Assembly: GCF_020026895.1 (NCBI RefSeq)
Contig: NZ_JAINZW010000002.1
Coordinates: 310,001 to 374,000, forward strand
Reading direction: 5' to 3'
Source: Novilysobacter selenitireducens
GTDB taxonomy: Bacteria > Pseudomonadota > Gammaproteobacteria > Xanthomonadales > Xanthomonadaceae
DNA length: 64,000 bases
In this document: positions 40,737 to 51,258 of the stretch, in pieces
How positions within the stretch are numbered: position 1 is the first letter of the stretch
Layout of the letters: the number at the start of each line of letters is the position of its first letter
Translations under genes and position numbers: made by a program
The notes under the pieces: model-generated
Databases searched by the model: none
Told to the model about the DNA's origin: nothing
Seen by the model: only the letters and a program-made list of their open reading frames with translations

Positions 40737-40774
40737 CCCCTCTCCCCTGGGAGAGGGGTTGGGGAGAGGGTCCG
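40737..40774. repeat. Palindromic repeat, CCCCTCTCCC type, with conserved tail
   Basis: CCCCTCTCCC, CT, GGGAGAGGGG: a perfect 10-bp stem with a 2-base centre, followed by the tail TTGGGGAGAGGGTCCGG. The inverse of this tail-plus-palindrome is seen at 49873-49912. Confidence 0.85.
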
Positions 40775-40867
40775 GCGAAGAGTCGTCGCGGCAAACGGCC
40801 AAAGTTGTCACCAACTCCGGTACATGGCGTCTTCCAGCTCCTCGGCACGTCATTCCCTTCGGCTCTG

Positions 40868-40905
40868 CCAGGCCCTCTCCTGCGACTCCTCTCCCGTGGG
40901 AGAGG
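40868..40905. repeat. Palindromic repeat, CCTCTCCC type, opposite orientation
   Basis: CCTCTCCC, GT, GGGAGAGG at 40888-40905, preceded by AGGCCCTCTCCTGCGACT, a diverged inverse of the 40759-40774 tail. With the 40737 copy it forms an inverted pair about 130 bp apart. Confidence 0.75.
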
Positions 40906-41157
40906 GAAGCAATGCCGCTGCATTTGCCCTCGCCGTGGCTATCCGTGTGATCCGTGGCGAAAGAACTCGCGCCCGATCGGCTGATGGCGCCGTAAGTGCT
41001 TGTTTCTGCGTATAAATCAGTGTGCGCGAACCCGCCGTTCGTGATACGATTTCACGTCTTTTTGATGCCGTTCCCAATGGCTGTCGCGCGGGTGCCGAAA
41101 TGCCCCTCCGCAGCACATCCGGAAACGGCCTGATCCGCCTCCAGAAACGGAAACCCG

Positions 41158-43791
<2,634 letters not shown>

Positions 43792-43810
43792 CCCCTTCGG
43801 GTCCCGGATG

Positions 43811-43840
43811 CGAAAACGCCGCCCTCGGGCGGCGTTTTCG
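43811..43840. terminator. Bidirectional intrinsic terminator after gyrA
   Basis: Perfect 13-bp stem CGAAAACGCCGCC (43811-43823) with GGCGGCGTTTTCG (43828-43840) and loop CTCG. The A-run and T-run within the stem suit termination from both sides: gyrA from the left and the peroxiredoxin gene from the right. Confidence 0.9.
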
Positions 43841-43861
43841 TTGGTGACGGCCGGCCGCCGG

Positions 43862-44350
43862 CTACTTCGTCGCGTCGAGCAGTTCCAGCATGTGCTCGGC
43901 CGACGACACGCGGAACTCGCCCGGTGCCTCGACCTGCAGTTCACGGACAATGCCGTCCTCGGCGTACAGCGCGAAGCGCTTGGCGCGCGTGCCCATGCCG
44001 TACGCGCTGGCGTCCAGCTGAAGGCCCAACGCCCGTGCGAAGTCGCCATTGCCGTCGGCCAGCATCATCAGGCCATCGGGCACATGGTGGGCCTGGCCCC
44101 AGGCCTGCATCACGAAGGGGTCGTTGACCGACATGCATGCCACCTCGATGCCGCGGCTGCGGAAGGCGTCGAAATGCTCGACGAAGCCGGGCAGGTGCTT
44201 TTCCGAGCACGTGGGGGTGAACGCGCCGGGCACGGCAAAGAGCACGATCCGCCGGCCATCGAACAGGTTGTTGGTATCGACGGTCTCGATGCCGTCGCGG
44301 ATGCGCTGCAGGGGGACTTCGGGAATGCGATCGCCGACTTTGATGCTCAT
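43862..44350 (-). CDS. Peroxiredoxin, Prx5 (AhpE/PMP20-like) type
   Basis: Thiol peroxidase of 162 residues. The peroxidatic cysteine is Cys48 in PGAFTPTCSEKHLPGF, the Prx5-subfamily signature, and later come VNDPFVMQAWGQ and MGTRAKRFALYAEDGIV. It reduces hydrogen peroxide and alkyl hydroperoxides, probably regenerated by glutathione and glutaredoxin because no glutaredoxin domain is fused here. I see no second conserved cysteine, consistent with a 1-Cys mechanism. The start ATG is at 44348-44350. Convergent with gyrA across the shared terminator. Confidence 0.94.
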   Translation of the reverse strand: MSIKVGDRIPEVPLQRIRDGIETVDTNNLFDGRRIVLFAVPGAFTPTCSEKHLPGFVEHFDAFRSRGIEVACMSVNDPFVMQAWGQAHHVPDGLMMLADGNGDFARALGLQLDASAYGMGTRAKRFALYAEDGIVRELQVEAPGEFRVSSAEHMLELLDATK

Positions 44351-44493
44351 GGCACGGGGGCCTTCAACGTGGTGGGAAGCGGCACAGTCTAGGCCGTCGG
44401 GCGCGTAACCACGTCAACGACCTGGCTGGATATCGACCGGTGGGATGCGCGTCGCGTGTTGGCGAGAATGGCAAGGATTCCCCGCAACCTTCA

Positions 44494-44521
44494 CTTGAAA
44501 TCGCGCCGGGCGCGGCCATTG
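44494..44521 (+). promoter_or_regulatory. Candidate sigma-32 heat-shock promoter before cbpA
   Basis: CTTGAA at 44494-44499 matches the sigma-32 -35 consensus exactly. GGCCATTG at 44514-44521 matches the CCCCATNT -10 consensus in its core (CCAT), with a 14-bp spacer, which is normal for this sigma factor. It lies about 95 bp before the J-domain protein start. Confidence 0.5.
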
Positions 44522-44617
44522 TGTCAGCTTCCCGGTGCGCGTCCGCCCGAGTGGCCAGCGTCCCTTTGGCCTGGAGCGCGCGGGCCTCCCACACCTTTCC
44601 GACCGACCGAAGACACC

Positions 44618-45517
44618 ATGCAATTCAAGGATTACTACGACACGCTCGGGGTCGAGCCTTCCGCCGGCGAAGCGGAGATCAAGACCGCGTATCGGCGCCT
44701 TGCGCGCAAGTACCACCCGGACGTCAGCAAGGAGGCGGGTGCGGAAGAGCGGTTCAAGGCCGTCAACGAGGCGTACGAGGCGCTGCGCGACCCGCAGAAG
44801 CGCACCGCGTACGACCAGCTGCGCGCGCGTGGCTACCGGCCGGGCGAGGAGGTGCAGCCGCCGCCCGGTGGGTTCGGGGGCGGGCAGGGGTACGGCGGCG
44901 TCGACTTCGAGGAGATATTCGCCGGCGGCGGCGCCGGGGGCGGCTTCAGCGATTTCTTCGAAAGCATGTTCGGACGCGGCCGTGCCCGCGGCGGACCGGG
45001 ATTCCAGGGCCGTCCGAGGCCGCCCGGCGACACCCGCGCGAAGCTCGCGATCTCGTTGGAGACCGTCTTCCAGGGCGGGTCGGTGCGCATCGGCATCAAC
45101 GGCAAGACGCTGGACGTGCGCGTGCCCAAGGGCGTTCGCGAGGGCCAGGTCATCCGCCTGGCCGGGCAGGGCGAGGGCGGCGGCAACCTGCTGCTCGAAG
45201 TCGAGTACGCCGCGCACCCCCAGTTCGAGGTTGACGGCCGCAACATCATCCACCAGCTTCCGGTCGCACCGTGGGAAGCGGCGCTGGGCGCGACGGTCAG
45301 CGTGCCGACGCTGGGCGGCCCGGTGGAGCTGAAGGTGCCGGCGAAGTCGGAAGCCGGGCGAAAGCTGCGCCTGCGGGGCCGCGGCTTGCCGGGGGCGCCC
45401 GACGGCGACCAGATCGTCGAACTGGAAGTGTTGGCCCCGACGCCGCAGGACACCGCGCAGACTCAGGCCTATGAGGCGCTGCGGGATGCTTTCGGGAGCG
45501 ACTGGCGACGGGCTTGA
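44618..45517 (+). CDS. cbpA: DnaJ-like co-chaperone, CbpA type
   Basis: Class B J-domain protein of 299 residues. The J domain covers residues 1-70 with the HPD tripeptide at 33-35 (RKYHPDVSKEAGAEERFKAV), a Gly/Phe-rich segment follows (about 78-125), and then two beta-barrel peptide-binding domains without the zinc fingers of DnaJ (LETVFQGGSVRIGINGKTLD, LRLRGRGLPGAPDGDQIVEL). It stimulates the ATPase of Hsp70 (DnaK) and helps under stress. The ATG at 44618 is the family start. A heat-shock-like promoter lies upstream. No cbpM modulator gene follows. Confidence 0.93.
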   Translation: MQFKDYYDTLGVEPSAGEAEIKTAYRRLARKYHPDVSKEAGAEERFKAVNEAYEALRDPQKRTAYDQLRARGYRPGEEVQPPPGGFGGGQGYGGVDFEEIFAGGGAGGGFSDFFESMFGRGRARGGPGFQGRPRPPGDTRAKLAISLETVFQGGSVRIGINGKTLDVRVPKGVREGQVIRLAGQGEGGGNLLLEVEYAAHPQFEVDGRNIIHQLPVAPWEAALGATVSVPTLGGPVELKVPAKSEAGRKLRLRGRGLPGAPDGDQIVELEVLAPTPQDTAQTQAYEALRDAFGSDWRRA

Positions 45518-45667
45518 TCGCCTGAGTTGCGGGCATGCGGCCGTTCCAAACGAAGTAAGGGATGCGCCTCAGCCGCCGCGTCCGCGCAAGCGAAAAGCCG
45601 ATCCCTCATTGCATTCGTGCGACAGGGCGGACGCTCTCGAGCCCTAGCCCCTAGCCCCAAATAAGCC

Positions 45668-46033
45668 TCAACCCGGCAGCAACTGCCCCAGGACCTCGGC
45701 CAGATCGGCCTCGTTGAACGGCTTGGTGATGTACGCCTTCGCGCCTTGGCGCATGCCCCACACGCGGTCCGTGTCCTGGTCCTTGGTGGTCACCAGCACC
45801 ACCGGGATGTGCTTGGTCGACGGGTCGCGCGTGATCGAGCGGGTCGCCTGGAAGCCGTTGAGGTTTGGCATCACCACGTCCATCAGCACCAGGTCAGGGA
45901 GTTCGCGCTTGGCGGCCTCGACGCCGGCCGCGCCATCCTCGGCGGTCACCGTGTCGTGCCCCAGCTTCTCCACGATGCGCTTGATGCCCACCAGCTGGGA
46001 CGGCGAATCGTCCACGATCAGAATGCGCGCCAT
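45668..46033 (-). CDS. pilH: Single-domain response regulator, PilH-like
   Basis: Stand-alone receiver domain of 121 residues. Asp8-Asp9 and the phospho-acceptor Asp52 (LVLMDVVMPNLNG), the Thr in VTTKD and Lys104 in YITKPF make a complete phosphorylation site. The sequence closely follows PilH/PilG proteins of the twitching-motility chemosensory pathway (ILIVDDSPSQLVGIKRIVEK), where PilH acts on pilus retraction or as a phosphate sink. It is isolated here: pilG, pilI, pilJ and chpA are not in the window, so assignment to the Pil-Chp system rests on sequence alone. Convergent with cbpA. Confidence 0.8.
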   Translation of the reverse strand: MARILIVDDSPSQLVGIKRIVEKLGHDTVTAEDGAAGVEAAKRELPDLVLMDVVMPNLNGFQATRSITRDPSTKHIPVVLVTTKDQDTDRVWGMRQGAKAYITKPFNEADLAEVLGQLLPG

Positions 46034-46117
46034 AGTCAGTCCCCGGGAAATGGGGCCGATTGTAGCGGGCTGCGGCGGGGCCGCAAATCGCCCGCATGGA
46101 CGGCTCGACAGGCGGCG

Positions 46118-47116
46118 TCAGTCGCCACCGATGCGCACCAGCGTCCGGCCGAGCGAGCCACCGTCCAGCATCACCGGAAACACCTCGTGCAACTGGTCGA
46201 GCGTGACTTCGCGGGTGCAGATGCGGTCCAGGTGGCGGGGCTTCCAGTCGCTGGCGAGGTGCTGCCAGACGGCTTCGCGAATGTCGCGCGCAGTGCCCGC
46301 CGAGGCCACGCCCAACAGCGAGACCCCACGGATGATGAAAGGCATGACGGTCGTTTCGAGCGCGTGGGTGGCGGCAAGGCCGGCGCTGGCGACGTTGCCA
46401 TAGGGCGCGGTCTGCGCCAGCAGGCTGGCCAGCATCGGGCCACCGACGTTGTCGAGGCCGCCGCCGAAACGTGCCGACTCCATCGGGCGCGTCGTCGAGA
46501 GCGCGTCCCGACCGACCACTTCGTTGGCACCGATCGACTTGAGGTAATCAACCTGGTCGGCCTTGCCGCTCACCGCGTGTACCTCGAACCCGGCGCGACT
46601 GAAGATGTCCACGGCCAGGGAACCGACACCGCCTGTGGCGCCGGTGACGGCCAGCGGCCCCAGGTCCGGCACCTGTCGGTTTTCGACCATGCGCAGCAGT
46701 GCCAGCGCGGCGGTAAAGCCCGCAGTGCCCAGGATCATGCTCTCGCGCAGGCTGAGCCCGGAGGGCAGGGGGATGGCCCACTGCGACTCGATCCGGGCGT
46801 ACTCGGAGTAGCCGCCGTCACGGGTCTCGCTGAGCCCGCAGCCGGTGACGAGGACGGCGTCACCCTCCTTGTAGGCCGCGTCGGTTGAGGCCACCACGTG
46901 TCCCGCGACGTCGATGCCGCCCACGAGCGGGAAGCGGCGCAGGATCTTGCCTTCGCCGGTGCCGGCGAGTGCGTCCTTGAAGTTGATCGACGAGTACGCG
47001 GTCTTGATGACGATCTCGCCGGGCGCGAGGTCGTCCAGCCGGATCGGCTCCAGGCCACTGCGGTAGCCGGCGTCGTCGTTGTGGATGCGGAAGGCGGTGA
47101 ACGTATCAGGTGTCAT
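46118..47116 (-). CDS. Acrylyl-CoA reductase-like oxidoreductase, YhdH/AcuI family
   Basis: Zinc-independent medium-chain dehydrogenase/reductase of 332 residues. It shows the GroES-like part (SSINFKDALAGTGEGKILRR and FPLVGGIDVAGHVV) and a Rossmann NADPH site LAVTGATGGVGSLAVDIFSR, ending GGSLGRTLVRI. The YhdH/AcuI family reduces acryloyl-CoA to propionyl-CoA with NADPH, detoxifying acrylate. Length fits (about 325-330). The start ATG at 47114-47116 is in a TCAGGTGTC context. The gene ends next to pilH and begins 13 bp from the left palindrome of the GIY-YIG unit. Confidence 0.9.
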   Translation of the reverse strand: MTPDTFTAFRIHNDDAGYRSGLEPIRLDDLAPGEIVIKTAYSSINFKDALAGTGEGKILRRFPLVGGIDVAGHVVASTDAAYKEGDAVLVTGCGLSETRDGGYSEYARIESQWAIPLPSGLSLRESMILGTAGFTAALALLRMVENRQVPDLGPLAVTGATGGVGSLAVDIFSRAGFEVHAVSGKADQVDYLKSIGANEVVGRDALSTTRPMESARFGGGLDNVGGPMLASLLAQTAPYGNVASAGLAATHALETTVMPFIIRGVSLLGVASAGTARDIREAVWQHLASDWKPRHLDRICTREVTLDQLHEVFPVMLDGGSLGRTLVRIGGD

Positions 47117-47128
47117 GTTCCATCACTC

Positions 47129-47162
47129 CGTCGCCCCAGCGAACGCTGGGGCCCATCTTTGA
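47129..47162. repeat. Left palindrome of the GIY-YIG unit
   Basis: Core CCCCAGCGAACGCTGGGG at 47134-47151, preceded by CGTCG and followed by CCCATCTTTGA. It is an inverted copy of the 47510-47542 element: 8-bp stems around a 2-base centre, with the outermost pair C-G here and T-A in the partner. Confidence 0.85.
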
Positions 47163-47179
47163 TTCCCCGAGCCGTGCGG

Positions 47180-47476
47180 TCACGCATTGATCCCGGGATA
47201 CAGGTCAACCCAGCCGGGGTTGTTCGATTCGACGAGCTCAATCTTCCATGCACGCCTCCATGCCTTGAGGCGCTTCTCCCGAGCGATGGCGCTGAGCATC
47301 TCTTCGTGGACTTCGAACCAGACGAGTCGCGTGACAGTGTACTGACGCGTGAAGCCTTCGACTTGGCCGGTCCTGTGCTGCCACACGCGTTGCGGCAGGT
47401 CGGAGGTCAGGCCGATATAAAGCGTGCCGCGTTCACGACTGGCGAGGATGTAGACGCAGGGAGTCCGTTCCCGCAT
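47180..47476 (-). CDS. Small GIY-YIG nuclease family protein
   Basis: Protein of 98 residues consisting only of a GIY-YIG nuclease domain: VYI at residues 8-10 and YIG at 20-22 (the GIY and YIG positions), the catalytic Arg30 in LPQRVWQHR with His34, and Glu67 in AREKRLKAW as the metal ligand. It matches the COG2827-type solitary GIY-YIG proteins (about 80-100 residues), which cut branched or single-stranded DNA in some cases but lack an accepted cellular role. No DNA-binding domain is attached. The start ATG is at 47474-47476. The gene is tightly enclosed by inverted palindromes at 47129 and 47510, a layout that suggests a self-contained mobile or repeat-associated unit. Confidence 0.92.
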   Translation of the reverse strand: MRERTPCVYILASRERGTLYIGLTSDLPQRVWQHRTGQVEGFTRQYTVTRLVWFEVHEEMLSAIAREKRLKAWRRAWKIELVESNNPGWVDLYPGINA

Positions 47477-47509
47477 GTTGCGATCCTTGTTGGTGGTATC
47501 GCTCGCACG

Positions 47510-47542
47510 TCAAAGTGGGTCCCAGCGTTCGCTGGGACGACG
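47510..47542. repeat. Right palindrome of the GIY-YIG unit
   Basis: TCAAAGTGGGTCCCAGCGTT and onward to GGGACGACG. The inverse complement differs from the left copy only by one C-to-T and the matching G-to-A at the stem ends and by one missing base in the CCCA-CTTTGA side, so the stem is preserved by compensatory change. Confidence 0.85.
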
Positions 47543-47552
47543 CAAAGGCACG

Positions 47553-48146
47553 TTACCGCAGCGCCTTCCGCCGCTTCTCGTCCAGCCATTTGTCCGCGCC
47601 GGCTGGCGCGTAGTCGCGCATCCACGCCAGCATCGTGTCGAGGTCCTCGCCATGCCACAGGTCATGGCGCTGGTCGGCGTGCAGGAAGCGCTCGGCCACC
47701 ATGCGGTCCATCATCGACACCAACGGCGCGTAGAAGCCCTCGACGTCGAGGAACGCGCAGGGCTTGTTGCCGATTCCGAGCTGGCGCCACGTCAGCATCT
47801 CGAACATCTCGTCCAGCGTGCCGAAGCCGCCGGGCAGGGCGACGAAGCCATCGGCGATGTCGAACATGCGGGCCTTGCGCTCGTGCATGTTGGCGACGAC
47901 TTCCAGGCGCGTCACGCCGCGGTGGGCGACCTCCCAGCCGACCAGCTGTTCGGGGATGACGCCGATCACTTCGCCGCCGGCTTCCAGCGCGGCATCGGCG
48001 ACCACGCCCATCAGGCCGACATTGCCGCCGCCGTAGACGAGGGCGATGCCCTCCGCGGCGAGTCGATGACCCAGGGCCATCGCGCGTTCGGTGTAGGCCG
48101 GCCGGGAGCCGGCATTGGAGCCGCAGTAGACACAAAGGCTTTTCAT
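47553..48146 (-). CDS. LOG/YvdD family TIGR00730 Rossmann protein
   Basis: Protein of 197 residues with the LOG-family PGGFGT motif (105-110) followed by the catalytic Glu113 (PGGFGTLDEMFE), and the N-terminal VYCGSNAG and GGGNVGLMG nucleotide-binding loops. Related enzymes are cytokinin riboside 5'-monophosphate phosphoribohydrolases or general nucleoside-monophosphate nucleosidases. The start ATG is at 48144-48146. The neighbouring right palindrome ends 10 bp after its stop codon. In bacteria without cytokinin synthesis the physiological substrate is uncertain. Confidence 0.93.
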   Translation of the reverse strand: MKSLCVYCGSNAGSRPAYTERAMALGHRLAAEGIALVYGGGNVGLMGVVADAALEAGGEVIGVIPEQLVGWEVAHRGVTRLEVVANMHERKARMFDIADGFVALPGGFGTLDEMFEMLTWRQLGIGNKPCAFLDVEGFYAPLVSMMDRMVAERFLHADQRHDLWHGEDLDTMLAWMRDYAPAGADKWLDEKRRKALR

Positions 48147-48282
48147 GAGTACCCGTGGGGTCGAGGGTGGCTGGAAATGAAGACGCCGGGCAGTGCCCGG
48201 CGTCCAGTCGACAGCATCACGTCGGGCCGATCGACGGCCGGTGGGGTCGGTGCGCAGTCGTCACGCAACCGACCGACACACG

Positions 48283-49725
48283 TCAGTTCGCCTTGTGGAT
48301 CGCGCGCTTGTCCACGGCCATGGCGGCATCGTGGATCGCCTCCGACAGGGTCGGGTGGGCGTGGCAGATGCGAGCCAGGTCGTCGGCCGAGCCGTTGAAC
48401 TCCATGGTCAGCACGCCCTCGTGGACCAGCTCGGAGACGCCGACGCCGACCAGGTGCAGGCCGAGCACGCGGTCGGTCTCCTCGTGCGCGATGACCTTCA
48501 CGAAGCCGGCCGGCTCGCCCATCGCCACGGCACGGCCGACGGCCGCGAACGGGAAGCTGCCGGTCTTGTAGGGCACGCCTTCGTCCTTGAGCTGCTGCTC
48601 GGTCTTGCCGACCCAGGCGATTTCCGGCTCGGTGTAGATGACCCACGGCACGGTGTCGAGGTTGACGTGGCCGGGCAAGCCGGCGATCAGCTCGGCCACG
48701 GCGATGCCTTCCTCGAAGCCCTTGTGCGCCAGCATCGGGCCGCGCACGCAGTCGCCGACCGCCCACACGCCGTCGACGCCGGTGTGGCAGTGCTCGTCGA
48801 CCTCGATGCGGCCACGGTCGTCGAGCTTCACGCCCGTGCCGTCGGCCAGCAGGTTCTTGCTGGCGGCCTTGCGGCCCACGGCGACCAGCAGCCTGTCGAC
48901 CACGATCGACTGTTCGCCGTCCTTGTCGGTGTAGGTCAGGTGGACTTCCTTGGACTTGCCTTTGCCCTTCACTTCAGCCTTGGAGACCTTGGCGCCGAGC
49001 TTGATGTCCAGGCCCTGCTTCTTGAATTCCTTCGCGGCGGTCTTGGCGACCTCGGCATCGGCGGCGGCCAGGAAGTCCGGCAGCGCCTCGAGGATCGTGA
49101 CCTCGGCACCCAGGCGCTTCCACACGCTGCCCAGTTCCAGGCCGATCACGCCGGCGCCGATCACGCCCAGGCGCTTGGGTACCGACTCGAAGTCCAGCGC
49201 GCCGGCGTTGTCGACGATGGTCTCGCCGTCGAACTTGGCGAACGGCAGCTCGATGGAGTCCGAGCCGGCCGCGATGACGACGTTGGTTCCCTTGAGCTCG
49301 ACCTCGCTGCCGTCGTGCTGCTTGACCTTGACCACGTTGCCCTTGTGCAGCGTGCCGAAGCCGTAGAACGTCGCGACCTTGTTCGCCTTGAACAGCATCG
49401 CGATGCCGCCGGTGAACTGCTTCACGATCTTGTCCTTGCGGCCGATCATCTGGCCGACGTCCATCCTGGCGTCCTTGAAGCTGATGCCGTGGTCGCCGAA
49501 CAGGTGGCCCATGTTCCAGAACTGGCGCGAGGAATCGAGCAGCGCCTTGGACGGGATGCAGCCCACGCGCAGGCACGTGCCGCCCAGTGCCGGCTTTCCG
49601 TCCTTGCCCAGCGCGGCGTCGATGCAGGCGGTCTTCAGGCCCAGCTGCGCGGCACGGATGGCGGCGTGGTAGCCCGCGGGGCCGGCGCCGATGACGACGA
49701 CGTCGAAGTTCTGCTGTTCGCTCAT
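48283..49725 (-). CDS. lpdA: Dihydrolipoyl dehydrogenase (E3)
   Basis: Flavoprotein of 480 residues that re-oxidises the lipoyl groups of the 2-oxoglutarate complex and passes electrons to NAD+. It has an N-terminal FAD site VVIGAGPAGYHAAIRAAQLG, the redox disulfide Cys51/Cys56 in GGTCLRVGCIPSK, a second dinucleotide site LGVIGAGVIGLELGSVWKRL, and a C-terminal dimer domain with the catalytic His-Glu pair in CHAHPTLSEAI. The ATG at 49723-49725 gives MSEQQNFDVV and has AAAGGAA upstream; an in-frame extension of 53 residues is discarded. Third gene of sucA-sucB-lpdA on the minus strand, with a repeat-bearing gap of about 200 bp after sucB. Confidence 0.96.
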   Translation of the reverse strand: MSEQQNFDVVVIGAGPAGYHAAIRAAQLGLKTACIDAALGKDGKPALGGTCLRVGCIPSKALLDSSRQFWNMGHLFGDHGISFKDARMDVGQMIGRKDKIVKQFTGGIAMLFKANKVATFYGFGTLHKGNVVKVKQHDGSEVELKGTNVVIAAGSDSIELPFAKFDGETIVDNAGALDFESVPKRLGVIGAGVIGLELGSVWKRLGAEVTILEALPDFLAAADAEVAKTAAKEFKKQGLDIKLGAKVSKAEVKGKGKSKEVHLTYTDKDGEQSIVVDRLLVAVGRKAASKNLLADGTGVKLDDRGRIEVDEHCHTGVDGVWAVGDCVRGPMLAHKGFEEGIAVAELIAGLPGHVNLDTVPWVIYTEPEIAWVGKTEQQLKDEGVPYKTGSFPFAAVGRAVAMGEPAGFVKVIAHEETDRVLGLHLVGVGVSELVHEGVLTMEFNGSADDLARICHAHPTLSEAIHDAAMAVDKRAIHKAN

Positions 49726-49748
49726 GCTGTTGTTCCTTTCGCTTTTCT

Positions 49749-49912
49749 CTTCTCCCCTCGGGAGAAGGTGGCGCGAAGCGCCGGATGAGGGTTCGGCGGA
49801 GTGACGAAGCGCCGGCTCCGGGTGGTGGGTTTGCAGTCGATCGCCCTGGTGAATTTCACCAACGCTGCTTCGCCGGACCCTCACCCCAACCCCTCTCCCG
49901 GCGGGAGAGGGG
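49749..49912. repeat. Paired CCCCTCTCCC-type palindromes between sucB and lpdA
   Basis: Left palindrome CTTCTCCC, CTC, GGGAGAAG (49749-49767) and right palindrome CCCCTCTCCC, GGC, GGGAGAGGGG (49890-49912). Their inner tails, GGATGAGGGTTCGGCG (49781 on) and CGCCGGACCCTCACCCC (49871 on), are inverse of each other, so the block can fold as one large hairpin. Confidence 0.8.
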
Positions 49913-49923
49913 CTCGTAGCGGA

Positions 49924-51156
49924 TCACATGCCCAGCAGCATTCGGTGCGGGTTCTCGAGCTGGTTCTTGATGTCGACCAGGAACAGCACCGCGTCCTTGC
50001 CGTCGATGATGCGGTGGTCGTAGCTCAGCGCGATGTACATCATCGGGGCGGCAATGACCTGGCCGTTCTCGACGATGGCGCGCTCCTTGATGGCGTGCAT
50101 GCCGAGGATCGCCGACTGCGGCGGGTTGATGATCGGCGTCGACATCAGCGAGCCGAACGTGCCGCCGTTGGTGATGGTGAACGTGCCGCCCTGCAGGTCC
50201 TCGAGCTTGAGGCCGCCTTCGCGCGCCGCCTTGGCGAACCCGTCGATGCCCTTCTCGACATCGGCAAAGCCCATGCGCTCGACGTTGCGCAGCACCGGGG
50301 TGACCAGGCCCTTGTCGGTCGACACCGCGATCGAGATGTCCGCGTAGCCGTGGTAGATGATGTCCTTGCCGTCGACCGAGGCGTTGACCAGCGGGTACTT
50401 CAGCAGCGCATTGGCGGCGGCCTTGGCGAAGAAGCTCATGAAGCCGAGCTTGATGCCGTGCTCCTTCTGGAACGACTCGCCAAGCTCCTTGCGCATGGCC
50501 ATGACCTTGCCCAGGTTGACCTCGTTGAAGGAGGTCAGCATGGCGGTGGAGTTCTTCGACTCCATCAGACGCTCGGCGATGCGGGCGCGCATGCGGGTCA
50601 TCGGCACGCGCTCCTCGGGACGGGCGCCGCCGGCCTTGCCGACGCCGCCGCTGCGCGCGTAGTTGACGATGTCTTCCTTGGTCACCGCGCCGCGGCGGCC
50701 GGTGCCTTCCACGTCCTTGGGGTCGATGCCTTCCTTGGCGGCGGTGAAGCGCGCGCCCGGCGGCAGCTCGCCGCCCTTGTCGGACTTCGCGGCCGGCTTG
50801 GCGGCCTCGGACTTGGCGGTGTCGCTCTTGGGCTGGACCGGCTTGGTGTCGGCTTCCTGCTTCTTCGCCTCGTCCTTCGACGCGGCCGCATCGCCCTTGG
50901 CCTCGCCCGATGCAGCGGCGCCCGCCTCGACGATCGCCAGGACCTGCTCGCTGGTCACGGTGGAGCCGGTGTCGAACTTGATTTCCTTGAGCACGCCGTC
51001 GACCGGCGAGGGCACTTCCAGCACCACCTTGTCGGTTTCCAGGTCGACCAGGTTCTCGTCGCGCTTGACCGCGTCGCCCGGCTTCTTGTGCCAGCTGGCG
51101 ATGGTGGCGTCCGACACGGACTCGGGCAGTACCGGGACTTTGATTTCGGTGCTCAT
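49924..51156 (-). CDS. sucB: 2-oxoglutarate dehydrogenase E2, dihydrolipoyl succinyltransferase
   Basis: Core subunit of 410 residues. The N-terminal lipoyl domain has the lipoylated Lys43 in [14 protein letters not shown]; an Ala/Lys/Glu-rich flexible linker (about 80-130) precedes the E1/E3-binding peripheral domain ([19 protein letters not shown]); and the catalytic acyltransferase domain ends with the His-Asp motif [15 protein letters not shown]. It transfers succinyl groups from lipoamide to CoA and forms the 24-subunit core. Only one lipoyl domain is present, as is usual for SucB. The ATG at 51154-51156 has AAGGACG upstream. Confidence 0.97.
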   Translation of the reverse strand: MSTEIKVPVLPESVSDATIASWHKKPGDAVKRDENLVDLETDKVVLEVPSPVDGVLKEIKFDTGSTVTSEQVLAIVEAGAAASGEAKGDAAASKDEAKKQEADTKPVQPKSDTAKSEAAKPAAKSDKGGELPPGARFTAAKEGIDPKDVEGTGRRGAVTKEDIVNYARSGGVGKAGGARPEERVPMTRMRARIAERLMESKNSTAMLTSFNEVNLGKVMAMRKELGESFQKEHGIKLGFMSFFAKAAANALLKYPLVNASVDGKDIIYHGYADISIAVSTDKGLVTPVLRNVERMGFADVEKGIDGFAKAAREGGLKLEDLQGGTFTITNGGTFGSLMSTPIINPPQSAILGMHAIKERAIVENGQVIAAPMMYIALSYDHRIIDGKDAVLFLVDIKNQLENPHRMLLGM

Positions 51157-51258
51157 GGGGAAAACGTCCTTAGAAATGGGTCGATCCGAACGGTGGTGTC
51201 GTGTCCCCGGCAGGGCCGGGCGTCTCAATCTGTCGCGCGCGGCCGTGGCCGCGATGCA

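Larger units (their letters stand above)
40674..41157. other. 484-bp mtnA-gyrA intergenic region with palindromic repeats and gyrA promoter area
   Basis: No convincing gene. Two C/G-rich palindromes lie at 40737-40758 and 40888-40905. Closer to gyrA, TATAAA (41011-41016) and an extended -10-like TGATACGAT (41042-41050) are candidate promoter elements, neither with a good -35. The gyrA ribosome-binding site is probably the GGAAA just before 41158. Confidence 0.6.

Noticed and set aside
41011-41016. TATAAA as the definite gyrA promoter
   Set aside because: No -35 element at 16-18 bp spacing; a second -10-like sequence 30 bp downstream is equally plausible, so it is only mentioned in the intergenic entry.
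45518-45667. Possible terminator between cbpA and pilH
   Set aside because: Only a loose inverse match (AGGGAT with ATCCCT, about 60 bp apart) and no T-run; not convincing.
47180-47476. GIY-YIG gene as a homing endonuclease in an intron or intein
   Set aside because: It is a free-standing 98-residue protein with no attached DNA-binding domain, and neither flanking gene is interrupted.
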